In this document: piece after piece, positions 33,921-42,487 of the stretch
Layout: each line of letters begins with the position of its first letter
Numbering within the stretch: position 1 is the stretch's first letter
DNA from: Dyella acidisoli
Lineage (GTDB): Bacteria > Pseudomonadota > Gammaproteobacteria > Xanthomonadales > Rhodanobacteraceae
Reading direction: 5' to 3'
Length of the DNA stretch: 64,000 bases
Assembly (NCBI RefSeq): GCF_030160295.1
Contig: NZ_BSOB01000046.1
Span: forward strand, 254,673 to 318,672
Notes under the pieces: generated by a model
The model's database searches: none
Told to the model about the DNA's origin: nothing
What the model saw: the letters and a program-made list of their open reading frames with translations, nothing else
Program-made: the position numbers and the translations under genes

Positions 33921-34724
33921 ATGAGCGCGCGGGACGAACCGGCATCACCACCTTTGCCCACGGCACCGGGTGTGCTGCAGGCATTTGGCCTGATCTTGCT
34001 TTATTTCCTGCTGCAGGTCGTGGCAGGCGTGCTGATGGGTTTCACCGTCGGGGTGATCGAAAAGATTCGCCACCCGCAACTTGCCCTGGCGGACGTGCGC
34101 AAGTATGCGATGAACGTACTGCAGCAACCGGACGGCAACGCCATGCTGGTGGTGATCGCCGTGCCGTTGATCGCGATGCTCCTGTTCTGGCTGGTGCATC
34201 GCAAATGGCCGCTGTTGTGGGCTCGCGCGACACCGCCTGGCTTCGGGTTCCACGGCCATTCGACACCCCGTTGGTACGTCGCCGCGCTGCTCGTTGGGGT
34301 GACCATGCCACTCCTCGGTGCGCTGATCACACAGTTGCTGGCACACGGCCATGAAGTAACCCAGAACGTGCAGGAACTCAGCCAACACGCATCAAGTTAT
34401 TTGCGCTTGCCGCTGGCAATCGTTGCGATCACGGTAGGGCCGATGATCGAGGAGTTGATGTTTCGTGGCGTGCTGCTTTCCGCACTGATGCGTCATATGT
34501 CGACGAAAATGTCGATTACGGTCTGCTCCGTGATGTTCGGCGCAGTGCATCTGGGCGGACTGGATTTTCAGTGGTATGCGCTGCCGAACTTGATGCTGCT
34601 TGCTATCGCGTTGTGCTGGCTGCGGTTGAAGTCCGAATCGTTATGGCCAGCCGTTGTGGCGCATGGGGTGTATAACCTGTTTGCGCTGGTGGCGTTGTTT
34701 TCTACAGCGAGCGGCGCATCGTAG
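33921..34724 (+). CDS. CPBP-family intramembrane metalloprotease
   Basis: A 267-residue multi-TM protein of the CAAX prenyl protease/bacteriocin-processing (CPBP, Abi) family. Active-site signature Glu177-Glu178-x3-Arg182 (MIEELMFRGVLLSAL), Phe206-x3-His210 (FGAVH), and a C-terminal HGVYNL helix. Substrate unknown. Members sometimes process peptides or confer bacteriocin immunity, but no peptide gene is adjacent here. Confidence 0.9.
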   Translation: MSARDEPASPPLPTAPGVLQAFGLILLYFLLQVVAGVLMGFTVGVIEKIRHPQLALADVRKYAMNVLQQPDGNAMLVVIAVPLIAMLLFWLVHRKWPLLWARATPPGFGFHGHSTPRWYVAALLVGVTMPLLGALITQLLAHGHEVTQNVQELSQHASSYLRLPLAIVAITVGPMIEELMFRGVLLSALMRHMSTKMSITVCSVMFGAVHLGGLDFQWYALPNLMLLAIALCWLRLKSESLWPAVVAHGVYNLFALVALFSTASGAS

Positions 34725-34772
34725 GTTTGCACCCCAACCTACGATTGTCATCCCAACCTATGCGCGTGGGAT
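34721..34772. terminator. Two hairpins between convergent CPBP and maf genes
   Basis: GTAGGTT-TGCACCCC-AACCTAC and, 8 bp later, ATCCCA-N11-TGGGAT. No T run follows either. In the 61-bp space between converging stops they probably act as bidirectional transcript ends. The first shares CACCCCAAC with the 61-62 kb repeat family. Confidence 0.45.
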
Positions 34773-34785
34773 GTAACGATGGGTA

Positions 34786-35361
34786 TCACACACCCACCCC
34801 AAACTTCCGCAACAACCGCGCTGTTTCGAATAAGGGCAATCCCATTACGCCGGAATAGCTGCCTTCCAGATGCTCGATCAAGGTAGCGCCTCGACCTTGA
34901 ATGGCATACGCCCCTGCCTTGCCGAATGGCTCGCCGGTTGCCACATAGGCCGTAATCTCCGCCTCATCCAACTCGGCAAAACGCACGCGCGAGACGCAAA
35001 CGTCGCTGTGCTCCTGCTTCGCAGACACCATGCATACGGCCGAGATGACCTCATGCGTGCGGCCAGACAGCGCATGCAGCATTTCCACGGCATCGTCGGC
35101 ATCTTTTGGCTTGCCGAAAACGCGCTCCTCCAACACCACTTCCGTGTCAGAGGCGATCACCAGCGCATCGCCCTGCACTTCGCGCGTCAGCGATTCCCAT
35201 CCAGCCTGCGCCTTGTCGCGCGCCACGCGCCTTACGTAATCCAGCGGCATTTCTTCCGGATACGGCACTTCCGCCACATCCACATCGAGAATGGAAAAGC
35301 TCACGCCGAGCTGCCCGAGCAGTTCGCGTCTACGCGGCGATTGAGAGGCGAGATAAAGCAT
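34786..35361 (-). CDS. maf: Maf family nucleotide pyrophosphatase
   Basis: A 191-residue house-cleaning nucleoside triphosphate pyrophosphatase starting MLYLASQSPRRRELLGQLG, with the ITPA/Maf motifs VIASDTEVVLEERVFGKPKD and YAIQGRGATLIEHLEGSYSGVMGLP. Members (YhdE) hydrolyse dTTP/UTP and modified nucleotides. It is the last gene of the leuS...rsfS-rlmH-maf neighbourhood, here separated from rlmH by a GNAT gene. Confidence 0.95.
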   Translation of the reverse strand: MLYLASQSPRRRELLGQLGVSFSILDVDVAEVPYPEEMPLDYVRRVARDKAQAGWESLTREVQGDALVIASDTEVVLEERVFGKPKDADDAVEMLHALSGRTHEVISAVCMVSAKQEHSDVCVSRVRFAELDEAEITAYVATGEPFGKAGAYAIQGRGATLIEHLEGSYSGVMGLPLFETARLLRKFGVGV

Positions 35362-35442
35362 GACACCGGATGCCTTGCCTAAGGTCCAAGGGCGAACCTT
35401 ACTGCAACAACCAAGGCGATGACATGTCCCGAATAGGCGTAC

Positions 35443-35892
35443 CTACAACGCCAGACCGTAATCGCAAAATTCCGTGCCGCGCTTCCATCCGGTCGATTCG
35501 TACAAGGCTTGAGCGGGCGTGTTGTCCAATTCCGTCTGTAGCCACAACCTGGCCGCGCCCAATGCACGTGCATGCTCGGCCGAGGCATCAATCAAAGCCT
35601 TGCCCACACCATGCTTGCGCGCTTCACGCGTTACGAATATATCGTTGAGCAGATAAATCCGCGCCGTGCTCACGGATGAAAACAACGGAAACAGTTGCGT
35701 GAACCCAAGCCCTGTACCGTGCTCGTCGCAGGCAAGCAGAATCACTGACTCGTGATGCACGAAACGCTCGGTAAGAAAAGCACGCGCACGTGCCGGGTCG
35801 GATGTTTGACGATAAAACTGCCGATATCCATCGAACAATGGCACCAACGTATCCAGGTCATAAATATTCGCCTGGCGAACCTCAAAAAGCAT
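35443..35892 (-). CDS. GNAT family N-acetyltransferase
   Basis: A 149-residue acetyltransferase: MLFEVRQANIYDLDTLVPLF, central strand ARIYLLNDIFVTREARKHGVG and a KALIDASAEHARALGAARLWLQT helix, then ALYESTGWKRG. The acetyl-CoA loop is RKHGVGKAL. Start 35892 has GGGAG upstream; earlier in-frame starts lack homology. It lies between rlmH and maf, which are usually adjacent, so it is an insertion into that operon. Target unknown. Confidence 0.88.
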   Translation of the reverse strand: MLFEVRQANIYDLDTLVPLFDGYRQFYRQTSDPARARAFLTERFVHHESVILLACDEHGTGLGFTQLFPLFSSVSTARIYLLNDIFVTREARKHGVGKALIDASAEHARALGAARLWLQTELDNTPAQALYESTGWKRGTEFCDYGLAL

Positions 35893-35933
35893 GACAGCTC
35901 CCGTGACAAGACAGTGACGCTGGCATGCACCGA

Positions 35934-36404
35934 TCAGGCGCGATGGTACGGATGGCCGGCCAGCAAAGTAGTGGCGCGGTAAAGCTGCTCCACCAGCACC
36001 AACCGCACCAGCATATGGGGGAGCGTAAGCGGGCCCAATGACCACTTTTGATCAGCGCGTGCCACCACTTCCGGCGCGTGGCCGTCGGGGCCGCCGATGA
36101 GAAAAGCCAGATCGCGACCGGCCATGCGCCATTTCGCAAGCTGCTCGGCCAGTTCTTCGCTGGACCATGCTTTGCCGCGACCGTCCAGCGCAATCACATG
36201 GATGTCGCGTGGGAGTGCGGCGAGGATGGCGGCGCCTTCGTCGTGGATCGCACGCGCATCGTCGCGGCCCTTGCCGCGTGCACCGGGCTTCAGTTCGATC
36301 AATTCGAGGGGCAAATCATGGGAGAGCCGTTTGCGGTATTCGGCAAACCCTTCTGCAACCCATGCGGGCATGCGTTCGCCAATGGCAATCAAGCGGGCGC
36401 GCAT
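35934..36404 (-). CDS. rlmH: 23S rRNA (pseudouridine1915-N3)-methyltransferase RlmH
   Basis: A 156-residue SPOUT methyltransferase: MRARLIAIGERMPAWVAEGF, FLIGGPDGHAPEVVARADQK, WSLGPLTLPHMLVRLVLVEQ and the C-terminal YRATTLLAGHPYHRA, which is conserved in RlmH. It methylates the pseudouridine in helix 69 of 23S rRNA. It follows rsfS after 11 bp. Confidence 0.97.
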   Translation of the reverse strand: MRARLIAIGERMPAWVAEGFAEYRKRLSHDLPLELIELKPGARGKGRDDARAIHDEGAAILAALPRDIHVIALDGRGKAWSSEELAEQLAKWRMAGRDLAFLIGGPDGHAPEVVARADQKWSLGPLTLPHMLVRLVLVEQLYRATTLLAGHPYHRA

Positions 36405-36415
36405 GCCGGATTTTC

Positions 36416-36805
36416 TTAGCCGGTAGCTAAGGCAGCTTCGCCTTCGGCGTCGCGGTCACCCACAGTCCACAGGCGTTCCAAACCGTAGAACTCGCGGATG
36501 CGCGGCAACATCACGTGCACGATCACATCACCCAGATCCACCAGCACCCACTCCGCTTCCTGCTCGCCTTCGACACCCAGCGGCATCACGCCCGCCTTTT
36601 TGGCGAACTTGACGACTTCGTCGGCGATGGATTTCACGTGGCGGGCCGAGGTGCCGGAAGCAATCACGAGCAGGTCGGCGATAGAGGTTTTGCCGCGCAC
36701 ATCGATTTCTCGGATGTCTTTGGCCTTGAGGTCTTCAAGGGCGGCGATGACGGTCTTGCGCAGGGCGGCCGTATTGACGGCTTTGGTATGACGAATGGTG
36801 GTCAA
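36416..36805 (-). CDS. rsfS: Ribosomal silencing factor RsfS
   Basis: A protein of 129 residues (Iojap family): [40 protein letters not shown] and [20 protein letters not shown]. It binds L14 of the 50S subunit and blocks subunit joining in starvation. No ATG fits; the TTG at 36805 has GAGG 9 nt upstream, while an ATG-initiated frame would add 22 non-conserved residues. It normally follows nadD directly; here 6.5 kb intervene. Confidence 0.93.
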   Translation of the reverse strand: MTTIRHTKAVNTAALRKTVIAALEDLKAKDIREIDVRGKTSIADLLVIASGTSARHVKSIADEVVKFAKKAGVMPLGVEGEQEAEWVLVDLGDVIVHVMLPRIREFYGLERLWTVGDRDAEGEAALATG

Positions 36806-37121
36806 GAGTTGGGGCCTCGCAGCGTTTCGGGAGCGCGGGATTGCGCGACTGCAGTATATCCGCCCTGCCATGACGGGACGTCAAGCGCCCCTTATTTACC
36901 CCCGGCGACCCTGGCAACGTCCCTGTGGTCGCCCCGCCAGCACCCGGGATTGGGGGCGGGACGGCAACTCACATCCAGGAAACGCTTTCATAAGCCGACT
37001 TTCGTCTCCTGCGTCACATCTATGGAATGATTCCACGCCCATTCACGGCATCCAAACAGGCCCTTTACGGGGCCCTATCCATATCTACGCCCCTCAATAC
37101 GCGCATTGAGTAGGTGCTGAG
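36806..37121. other. 316-bp intergenic region upstream of shc
   Basis: It separates divergent rsfS and shc. I find no ORF with coding character. It contains GC-rich inverted segments (CCCGGGATTGGGGGCGGG, GGCCCTTTACGGGGCC near 37060) and AT-poor sequence before the shc ATG. The GGTGCTGAG before 37122 may be a weak RBS. No clear promoter boxes. Confidence 0.5.
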
Positions 37122-39128
37122 ATGGATGTTCAGACGCCCACTGCTTCGACCTCTACGCATGACATTCCGCATAAGCAACGGAAAGCGGATGCCGAACGCT
37201 TTTCCCTGCTTGAAAGCGCTATCGAACGTGCTGCTCAAGGCCTGACGGACGCACAGCAGGCAGACGGTCATTGGGTTTACGAACTGGAAAGCGACGCCAG
37301 TAGTACCGCCGAATACATCATGCTGACTCACTACTTGGGCGAACCGCCCAAGCTCGAACAGCATCAAAAAATGGCGCGTTACCTCCATCGCACGCAACTT
37401 ACGGACGGCGGCTGGCCGCTGTATGCCGGTGGTCCGATCAACGTAAGCAGCAGCGTCAAGGCTTATTACGCACTCAAGATCATGGGCGAAACCGAGGATA
37501 CCGAACCCATGCAGCGCGCCCGACGGGCCATTCTTGCGCACGGCGGCGCCGAAGCATCCAACGTATTCACGCGTACGCTGCTCGCCTTGCATGGCATCGT
37601 TCCCTGGCAAGCGGTGCCCATGATGCCGGTCGAGATCATCCAACTGCCTGCATGGTTTCCCGTGCATTTGTCGAAAATGTCGCCTGTAGCGCGCGCCTTC
37701 TTGGTGCCGTTGCTTGTCGTGAATGCCAAACGCCCGCAAGCGAGACATGCGTATCAGGTCGGGATCGATCAACTGTTCAACGTCGCACCGTCTGGCTTGC
37801 ATCTACTGCCGCGCGCACCACACCAAAGCGCTGGCCTGTTTGTGTTCTTCCACGGCCTCGACACCCTGTTGAGAGCAACGGAACGCCTGTTTCCAAAGCA
37901 CGCTCGGCAACGCGCGATCGAAGCCGCCGTGGCATTTGTCGAAGAACACTTAGATAGCAAGGAAGGATTGGGGGGCATCTTTCCCGCCGCAGCCATGGTG
38001 GTCATGATGTACGACGCGCTGGGTTACCCCAAAGATCACCTGCAACGAGCCAAGTCACGCCAGGCAGTGGAACATTACCTGGCAGCGGGCGAGCTCGAAG
38101 CTTATTGTCAGCCCTCCCGATCACCCGTGTGGGATACCGCATTTGCTGCGCATGCCTTGCTTGAAACAGACACGCCTGTTGCCCAGGTGGCGGCGGTGCG
38201 CGGGCTCGATTGGTTGCGTACCCATCAGACTCTGGACGTGCGCGGCGATTGGGCCATACGTCGTCCGCACGTACGGCCGGGCGGCTGGGCGTTTCAATAC
38301 GGCAATGTTCATTACCCTGACGTTGACGATACGGCCGTCGTCGCCGCTGCGATGGATCGCGCGAGTAAATCATCCCACTCCGAAACGTATCGGGAAGCTG
38401 TGGCACGGAGTTTGGAATGGATCGTAGGTATGCAATGCCACAACGGAGGCTGGGGTGCCTTCGAGGCAGAAAACACGCATACGTATCTGGATAGCATTCC
38501 GTTCTCCGATCACGGCGCCATGACCGATCCACCTACGGCCGATGTTTCGTCGCGATGTTTATCCCTGCTCGCTCAGCTTGGCCAATTGCCGGCCGCTAGC
38601 GAGTCAGCCAACCGTGCGATCAATTTCCTGTGGCGGGAGCAACAACCCAATGGAAGTTGGTACGGCCGCTGGGGCGTCAATTACATCTACGGCACCTGGC
38701 TGGCCCTTTGCGCATTGAACGCCGCCGGCGTGGCGCATGAAACTCCACGCCTGCAACGGGCGGTGCAATGGCTGATCGCCATCCAAAACGCAGATGGGGG
38801 TTGGGGCGAAAGCTGCGCCAGCTACGAGTGCGACTACCGCCATTTCTCGCACGCCAACAGCACCGCATCGCAAACGTCCTGGGCACTGCTTGGATTGATG
38901 GCAGCCGGCCAAATCAATCATCCATCTGTTAAGCGCGGTATTTCCTACCTGCTCGCCACGCAATACCAAGACGGTCTGTGGGAGGACGAGCTAGTTACCG
39001 GCACCGGCATTCCGCGCGTGCTTTATCTGCGCTACCACGGCTATCCCAAGTTCTTTCCATTGTGGGCGCTTGCCCGCTATCGAAACTTGCGACGCGCCGG
39101 TACCGCGCACGTCGCAGTGGGCATGTAG
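37122..39128 (+). CDS. shc: Squalene-hopene cyclase
   Basis: A 668-residue class II triterpene cyclase that turns squalene into hopene/hopanol for hopanoid membrane lipids. The protonating motif DVDDTA is at 400-405. Several QW repeats are visible (QTDGGW-like LTDGGWPLY, CHNGGWGAFEAEN, QPNGSWYGRWG, NADGGWGE, YQDGLWEDE). Length fits bacterial SHC. No squalene-synthesis (hpnCDE) or hopanoid-modifying genes are nearby. It sits in the block inserted between nadD and rsfS. Confidence 0.96.
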   Translation: MDVQTPTASTSTHDIPHKQRKADAERFSLLESAIERAAQGLTDAQQADGHWVYELESDASSTAEYIMLTHYLGEPPKLEQHQKMARYLHRTQLTDGGWPLYAGGPINVSSSVKAYYALKIMGETEDTEPMQRARRAILAHGGAEASNVFTRTLLALHGIVPWQAVPMMPVEIIQLPAWFPVHLSKMSPVARAFLVPLLVVNAKRPQARHAYQVGIDQLFNVAPSGLHLLPRAPHQSAGLFVFFHGLDTLLRATERLFPKHARQRAIEAAVAFVEEHLDSKEGLGGIFPAAAMVVMMYDALGYPKDHLQRAKSRQAVEHYLAAGELEAYCQPSRSPVWDTAFAAHALLETDTPVAQVAAVRGLDWLRTHQTLDVRGDWAIRRPHVRPGGWAFQYGNVHYPDVDDTAVVAAAMDRASKSSHSETYREAVARSLEWIVGMQCHNGGWGAFEAENTHTYLDSIPFSDHGAMTDPPTADVSSRCLSLLAQLGQLPAASESANRAINFLWREQQPNGSWYGRWGVNYIYGTWLALCALNAAGVAHETPRLQRAVQWLIAIQNADGGWGESCASYECDYRHFSHANSTASQTSWALLGLMAAGQINHPSVKRGISYLLATQYQDGLWEDELVTGTGIPRVLYLRYHGYPKFFPLWALARYRNLRRAGTAHVAVGM

Positions 39129-39152
39129 CCATGGGCTCAGAAACAAGCCCAG

Positions 39153-39803
39153 CTACGCTTTCGACAACAACCGCCCACCCATCAGCGCATTGGCGCCAAC
39201 CACGATCCCCACTGCCACCGTATGCATCAGCAGATCCGACGCAGTGGCATCGAAGTTGTGGCAGATCTCCAGCAGGCTCGCGGAAGCCGACGCGCTGGCC
39301 AGCCCCACCAGCACAGCCGTCAGCACCGGGCGCAACGGACAGGCTCGCCGGAGCAGCCAGACCATCAGGCCGGACAGCGGAATCGAAAAACTGATGATGA
39401 AGATCAGGCAGTCATTGGCGCCGTGCAGATCCATCACCGGCATACCCGGTATGTGCGCACGCAGGCAGCCCATGCCGCTGGCGCCGATCCAAAGCAACGC
39501 GCTAGGCACGGGCACCCACGCCCAACTGCGTGAACGCCCCGGCACCGCAAGCATGAACGACGCCAGCGCCGCGGTGACCGCGGTAATCACCGCGCCACAC
39601 GCCGCCAGCCCAAGGTCGGGCGCCACGCTCCAGCGATGCAGCATGGTGCCGGCGCCATAACGCACGAACAGCCCCACGGCGATTACTGCCACTATCGCCA
39701 GCCAGCCGAGCGCACGCCGCCACGGCGGCAGCAGGCGCCGCACGGGCGTCAGCTCCGCGCCGAGCGCGTCGATCAAGGCTTCATGGCGTGCTGCGTCGGA
39801 CAT
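39153..39803 (-). CDS. NrsF-like anti-sigma membrane protein (DUF1109)
   Basis: A 216-residue protein with about six transmembrane helices and the DUF1109/NrsF layout: LIDALGAELTPVRRLLPPWRR, then GMGCLRAHIPGM and CPLRPVL and NFDATASDLLMHTVAVGI. NrsF of Caulobacter holds SigF at the membrane through conserved cysteines. Cys at the GMGC and RRACPL loops fits that. It lies 6 bp after the sigma gene. Confidence 0.88.
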   Translation of the reverse strand: MSDAARHEALIDALGAELTPVRRLLPPWRRALGWLAIVAVIAVGLFVRYGAGTMLHRWSVAPDLGLAACGAVITAVTAALASFMLAVPGRSRSWAWVPVPSALLWIGASGMGCLRAHIPGMPVMDLHGANDCLIFIISFSIPLSGLMVWLLRRACPLRPVLTAVLVGLASASASASLLEICHNFDATASDLLMHTVAVGIVVGANALMGGRLLSKA

Positions 39804-39809
39804 GAGGGC

Positions 39810-40475
39810 TCAAGGTTCTCCATGCAGGCGATCGCGCAGCGTCTTCAGCGCGCGATGCAGATTCACTTTCAGCGCACCGGTGTTTCGCCCGGTGCGTTCG
39901 GCGGCCTCAGCGAGCGTGCGCTCCTTCAGACCAAGTTGTTCCACCGCCTCGCGCTGCCCCGGCGGCAGGGTTTCGATCGCCTTGCGTAGACGCTCAGCGT
40001 CCTGATGGCGCTGGGTGCCGGCGCTGGCGTCTTCGCGGTCAGCGTGCGTATCGAAGGCAAATTCGTCGTGCACCTCGCGATGCGCGCGACGCCCGTGGCT
40101 GCGCAGCAAGTCGATAGCACGGCGCGCGGCGATCGCCGACAGCCAAGCGTCGTAGGAGCGCGACGGATCGAACGTGTGCCGCGCGCGATGCACCGTGAGC
40201 AGGGTTTCCTGCACCACATCATCCAGCGCATCCACCGCCACGCCCTGCCGCCGCGCTACCGCGCGGATCAACGCCACCGAATCATTCAGCACGCGCGTGT
40301 AGGCGCGCTGGTCGCCTGCTTGCGCGGCGGCCATCCATGCTGCCCGCTGCCGGTCAGCCTGTTCGCTGGCACTTAAAGATTCGGTCGGCACGGCCTTGTC
40401 GCTATCCAGCCCCCTTGGCAGAGGCTGGCGTAGTAGGACCCACGGGCCGTCAAAGGTCAAGGATGCGTTAGGCAT
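39810..40475 (-). CDS. ECF sigma factor, SigF (NrsF-regulated) type
   Basis: A 221-residue ECF sigma factor: DDVVQETLLTVHRARHTFDP (region 2) and KAIETLPPGQREAVEQLGLK, LAEAAERTGRNTGALKVNLHRAL (region 4). A 40-residue N-terminal extension precedes region 2. The GALKVNLHRAL helix and the partner NrsF place it with SigF-type factors that answer heavy-metal or oxidative stress and often control nearby redox genes; dipZ-msrB, just upstream and divergent, is a plausible target. Confidence 0.9.
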   Translation of the reverse strand: MPNASLTFDGPWVLLRQPLPRGLDSDKAVPTESLSASEQADRQRAAWMAAAQAGDQRAYTRVLNDSVALIRAVARRQGVAVDALDDVVQETLLTVHRARHTFDPSRSYDAWLSAIAARRAIDLLRSHGRRAHREVHDEFAFDTHADREDASAGTQRHQDAERLRKAIETLPPGQREAVEQLGLKERTLAEAAERTGRNTGALKVNLHRALKTLRDRLHGEP

Positions 40476-40524
40476 GCTGAGGCTTGGTGGTTTCTGTGGG
40501 GGTATTCGTTGAGTTCGGGTGTAC

Positions 40525-40680
40525 GGTTACTTGGAGGCGGGAACGGGAAATAGGAAACGGGGAACATGTAACGCGCCGGGCGCGTGAAATGTGCGCGTCG
40601 CAAGCATCGTCGCTTCACAGCGCACGAGGCGTCACACCAAACGTAATCGTTACGTTTCCTATTTTCCGCCCTCAAGTAAC
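40525..40680. repeat. 156-bp inverted-repeat element between sigF and dipZ
   Basis: Arms 40525-40559 and 40652-40680 are inverted copies: GGTTACTTG, GGCGG, GGAAATAGGAAACG on one side, CGTTTCCTATTTTCC then GCC and CAAGTAACC on the other. About 90 bp of GC-rich sequence with smaller inverted repeats (GCGCCGGGCGCG) lies between. It may be a MITE-like element or a long hairpin in the dipZ leader. Confidence 0.7.
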
Positions 40681-40732
40681 CACTCGCCACACCCCAGCGA
40701 ATATCCCACCAAAGCCACCACGCATCCCAACC

Positions 40733-42457
40733 ATGCTCCTCCTTATCCTGGCCTTCCTCGGCGGCGTCCTTACCATCCTTAGCCCATGCATCCTGCCGGT
40801 GCTGCCGTTCGTGTTCGCGCGAGCCGATCGGCCGTTCATGCGCAACGGCCTACCTATGCTGATTGCCATGGCGTTCACCTTTGCATTGGTCGCCACGTTG
40901 GCGGCGGTGGGCGGCGGATGGGCGGTGCACGCGAATCAATATGGCCGCTACATCGCGCTGGTGGTATTGGCGGTACTTGGCCTGACCTTGTTGCTGCCGC
41001 ACTTCGCCGAATGGATCAGCCGTCCTTTCGTGCAACTTGGCAACCGGCTCAGCGAGAAGACCGAGGCGCAGCAGGATTCGCCGTGGTCCGCCGCGGGACT
41101 CGGCATCGCAACCGGTCTGCTGTGGGCGCCGTGCGCCGGGCCGATTCTTGGCCTGTTGCTCACCGGCGCGGCGCTGCAAGGTGCCAGCGCAACAACCAGC
41201 TTGCTGCTGCTCACGTACGCCGCTGGCGCGGCAGCGTCGCTCGCGCTCGCGCTGGTGGTCGGTGGACGTGTCTTCGCGTTGATGAAACGTTCACTGGGCG
41301 CCGGTGAATGGGTGCGCCGAGCGCTGGGTGTGCTGGTGCTGGCCGGCGTGGTGGCCATCGCACTTGGTGTCGACACGGGTTTGCTGACGCGCGTTTCGCT
41401 GGCAAGCACCGGCGGTTTCGAGCAGAAACTGATTGATGCCGTGCGCCCCGCACCGGTTCACGCCGCTCCTGCACCGAAAGCCGGCGTACCGTTGCCAGTG
41501 GAAGGTGAACTACCGTCGCTGGATGGTGCAACGAAGTGGTTCAACAGTGCACCGCTATCGCCCGAAGCACTGCGCGGCAAGGTGGTATTGGTCGATTTCT
41601 GGACGTATTCCTGTATCAACTGCATTCGCTCGCTGCCATACGTGAATGCGTGGGCGCAGAAATATCGCGATCACGGATTGGTGGTGATTGGCGTGCATGC
41701 GCCGGAATTCGCATTCGAGAAAGATCCCGCCAACGTCGCCAAGGCGATCAAGGATTTCAACATCACTTATCCAGTGGCGATGGACAACGACTATGCCATC
41801 TGGAAAGGCTTCAACAACGAATATTGGCCAGCGCATTACTTCATCGATCCGCACGGGCAAATCCGTGCACATCATTTCGGTGAGGGCGATTACACCGGCA
41901 GCGAAGATGTGATCCGTCGCTTGCTGAGCGATGCCGGTTACAAGGATCTACCTGATGGCTACGTGCAACCCGGCGCATCCGGCGCGGAAGCCGCCGGCTC
42001 CGGCGACATGCGCCGCTCACCGGAAACCTACGTGGGTTATGCCCGCAGCGAAGGATTCGCCGGTGGACAGATCGCCCATGATGACAGCTGGCAGTACCGC
42101 GCACCGGACACCCTCACCGCCAATCAATGGGCCTTCAATGGAACGTGGACGGTAAACGCGCAACACGCCACGCTCGACAAATCGAATGGCAGCATTGTCT
42201 ACCGCTTCCGCGGTCGCGATCTGCATCTAGTGCTTGGCCCCAGCGAAGACGGCAAGCCCGTGCGTTTCCGCGTCACGCTCGACGGCAAAGCACCGGGTGA
42301 TGACCACGGCACCGACATCGATGCGGATGGCAACGGCACGATCAACGGACAACGCCTGTACCAGCTGGTGCGCCAAACGCACGGCACAGGCGAGCGCGTC
42401 TTCGAAATCACCTTCCTCGATCCGGACGTACGCGTGTATGCGTTCACGTTCGGCTGA
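40733..42457 (+). CDS. dipZ: DipZ: CcdA-type reductase fused to TlpA-like thioredoxin domain
   Basis: A 574-residue fusion. N-terminal CcdA/DsbD-like membrane part (about 240 residues; LSPCILPVLPFVFA and ATGLLWAPCAGPIL with one Cys each), then a TlpA-like thioredoxin domain with Cys294-Ile-Asn-Cys297 in TYSCINCIRSLPYVNAW, then a C-terminal beta-sandwich (EDGKPVRFRVTLDGKAPGDD, GERVFEITFLDPDVRVYAF). It moves electrons from cytoplasmic thioredoxin to periplasmic partners. The start at 40733 lacks a good Shine-Dalgarno. Downstream msrB is a likely electron recipient. Confidence 0.92.
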   Translation: MLLLILAFLGGVLTILSPCILPVLPFVFARADRPFMRNGLPMLIAMAFTFALVATLAAVGGGWAVHANQYGRYIALVVLAVLGLTLLLPHFAEWISRPFVQLGNRLSEKTEAQQDSPWSAAGLGIATGLLWAPCAGPILGLLLTGAALQGASATTSLLLLTYAAGAAASLALALVVGGRVFALMKRSLGAGEWVRRALGVLVLAGVVAIALGVDTGLLTRVSLASTGGFEQKLIDAVRPAPVHAAPAPKAGVPLPVEGELPSLDGATKWFNSAPLSPEALRGKVVLVDFWTYSCINCIRSLPYVNAWAQKYRDHGLVVIGVHAPEFAFEKDPANVAKAIKDFNITYPVAMDNDYAIWKGFNNEYWPAHYFIDPHGQIRAHHFGEGDYTGSEDVIRRLLSDAGYKDLPDGYVQPGASGAEAAGSGDMRRSPETYVGYARSEGFAGGQIAHDDSWQYRAPDTLTANQWAFNGTWTVNAQHATLDKSNGSIVYRFRGRDLHLVLGPSEDGKPVRFRVTLDGKAPGDDHGTDIDADGNGTINGQRLYQLVRQTHGTGERVFEITFLDPDVRVYAFTFG

Positions 42458-42487
42458 GTGCAGCAAAACAAGCAACAGGAGCAAGGC

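Noticed and set aside
33921-34724. CPBP protease considered as bacteriocin immunity or processing gene with a peptide partner
   Set aside because: No small peptide gene or transporter adjoins it; its neighbours are a MAPEG protein and maf.
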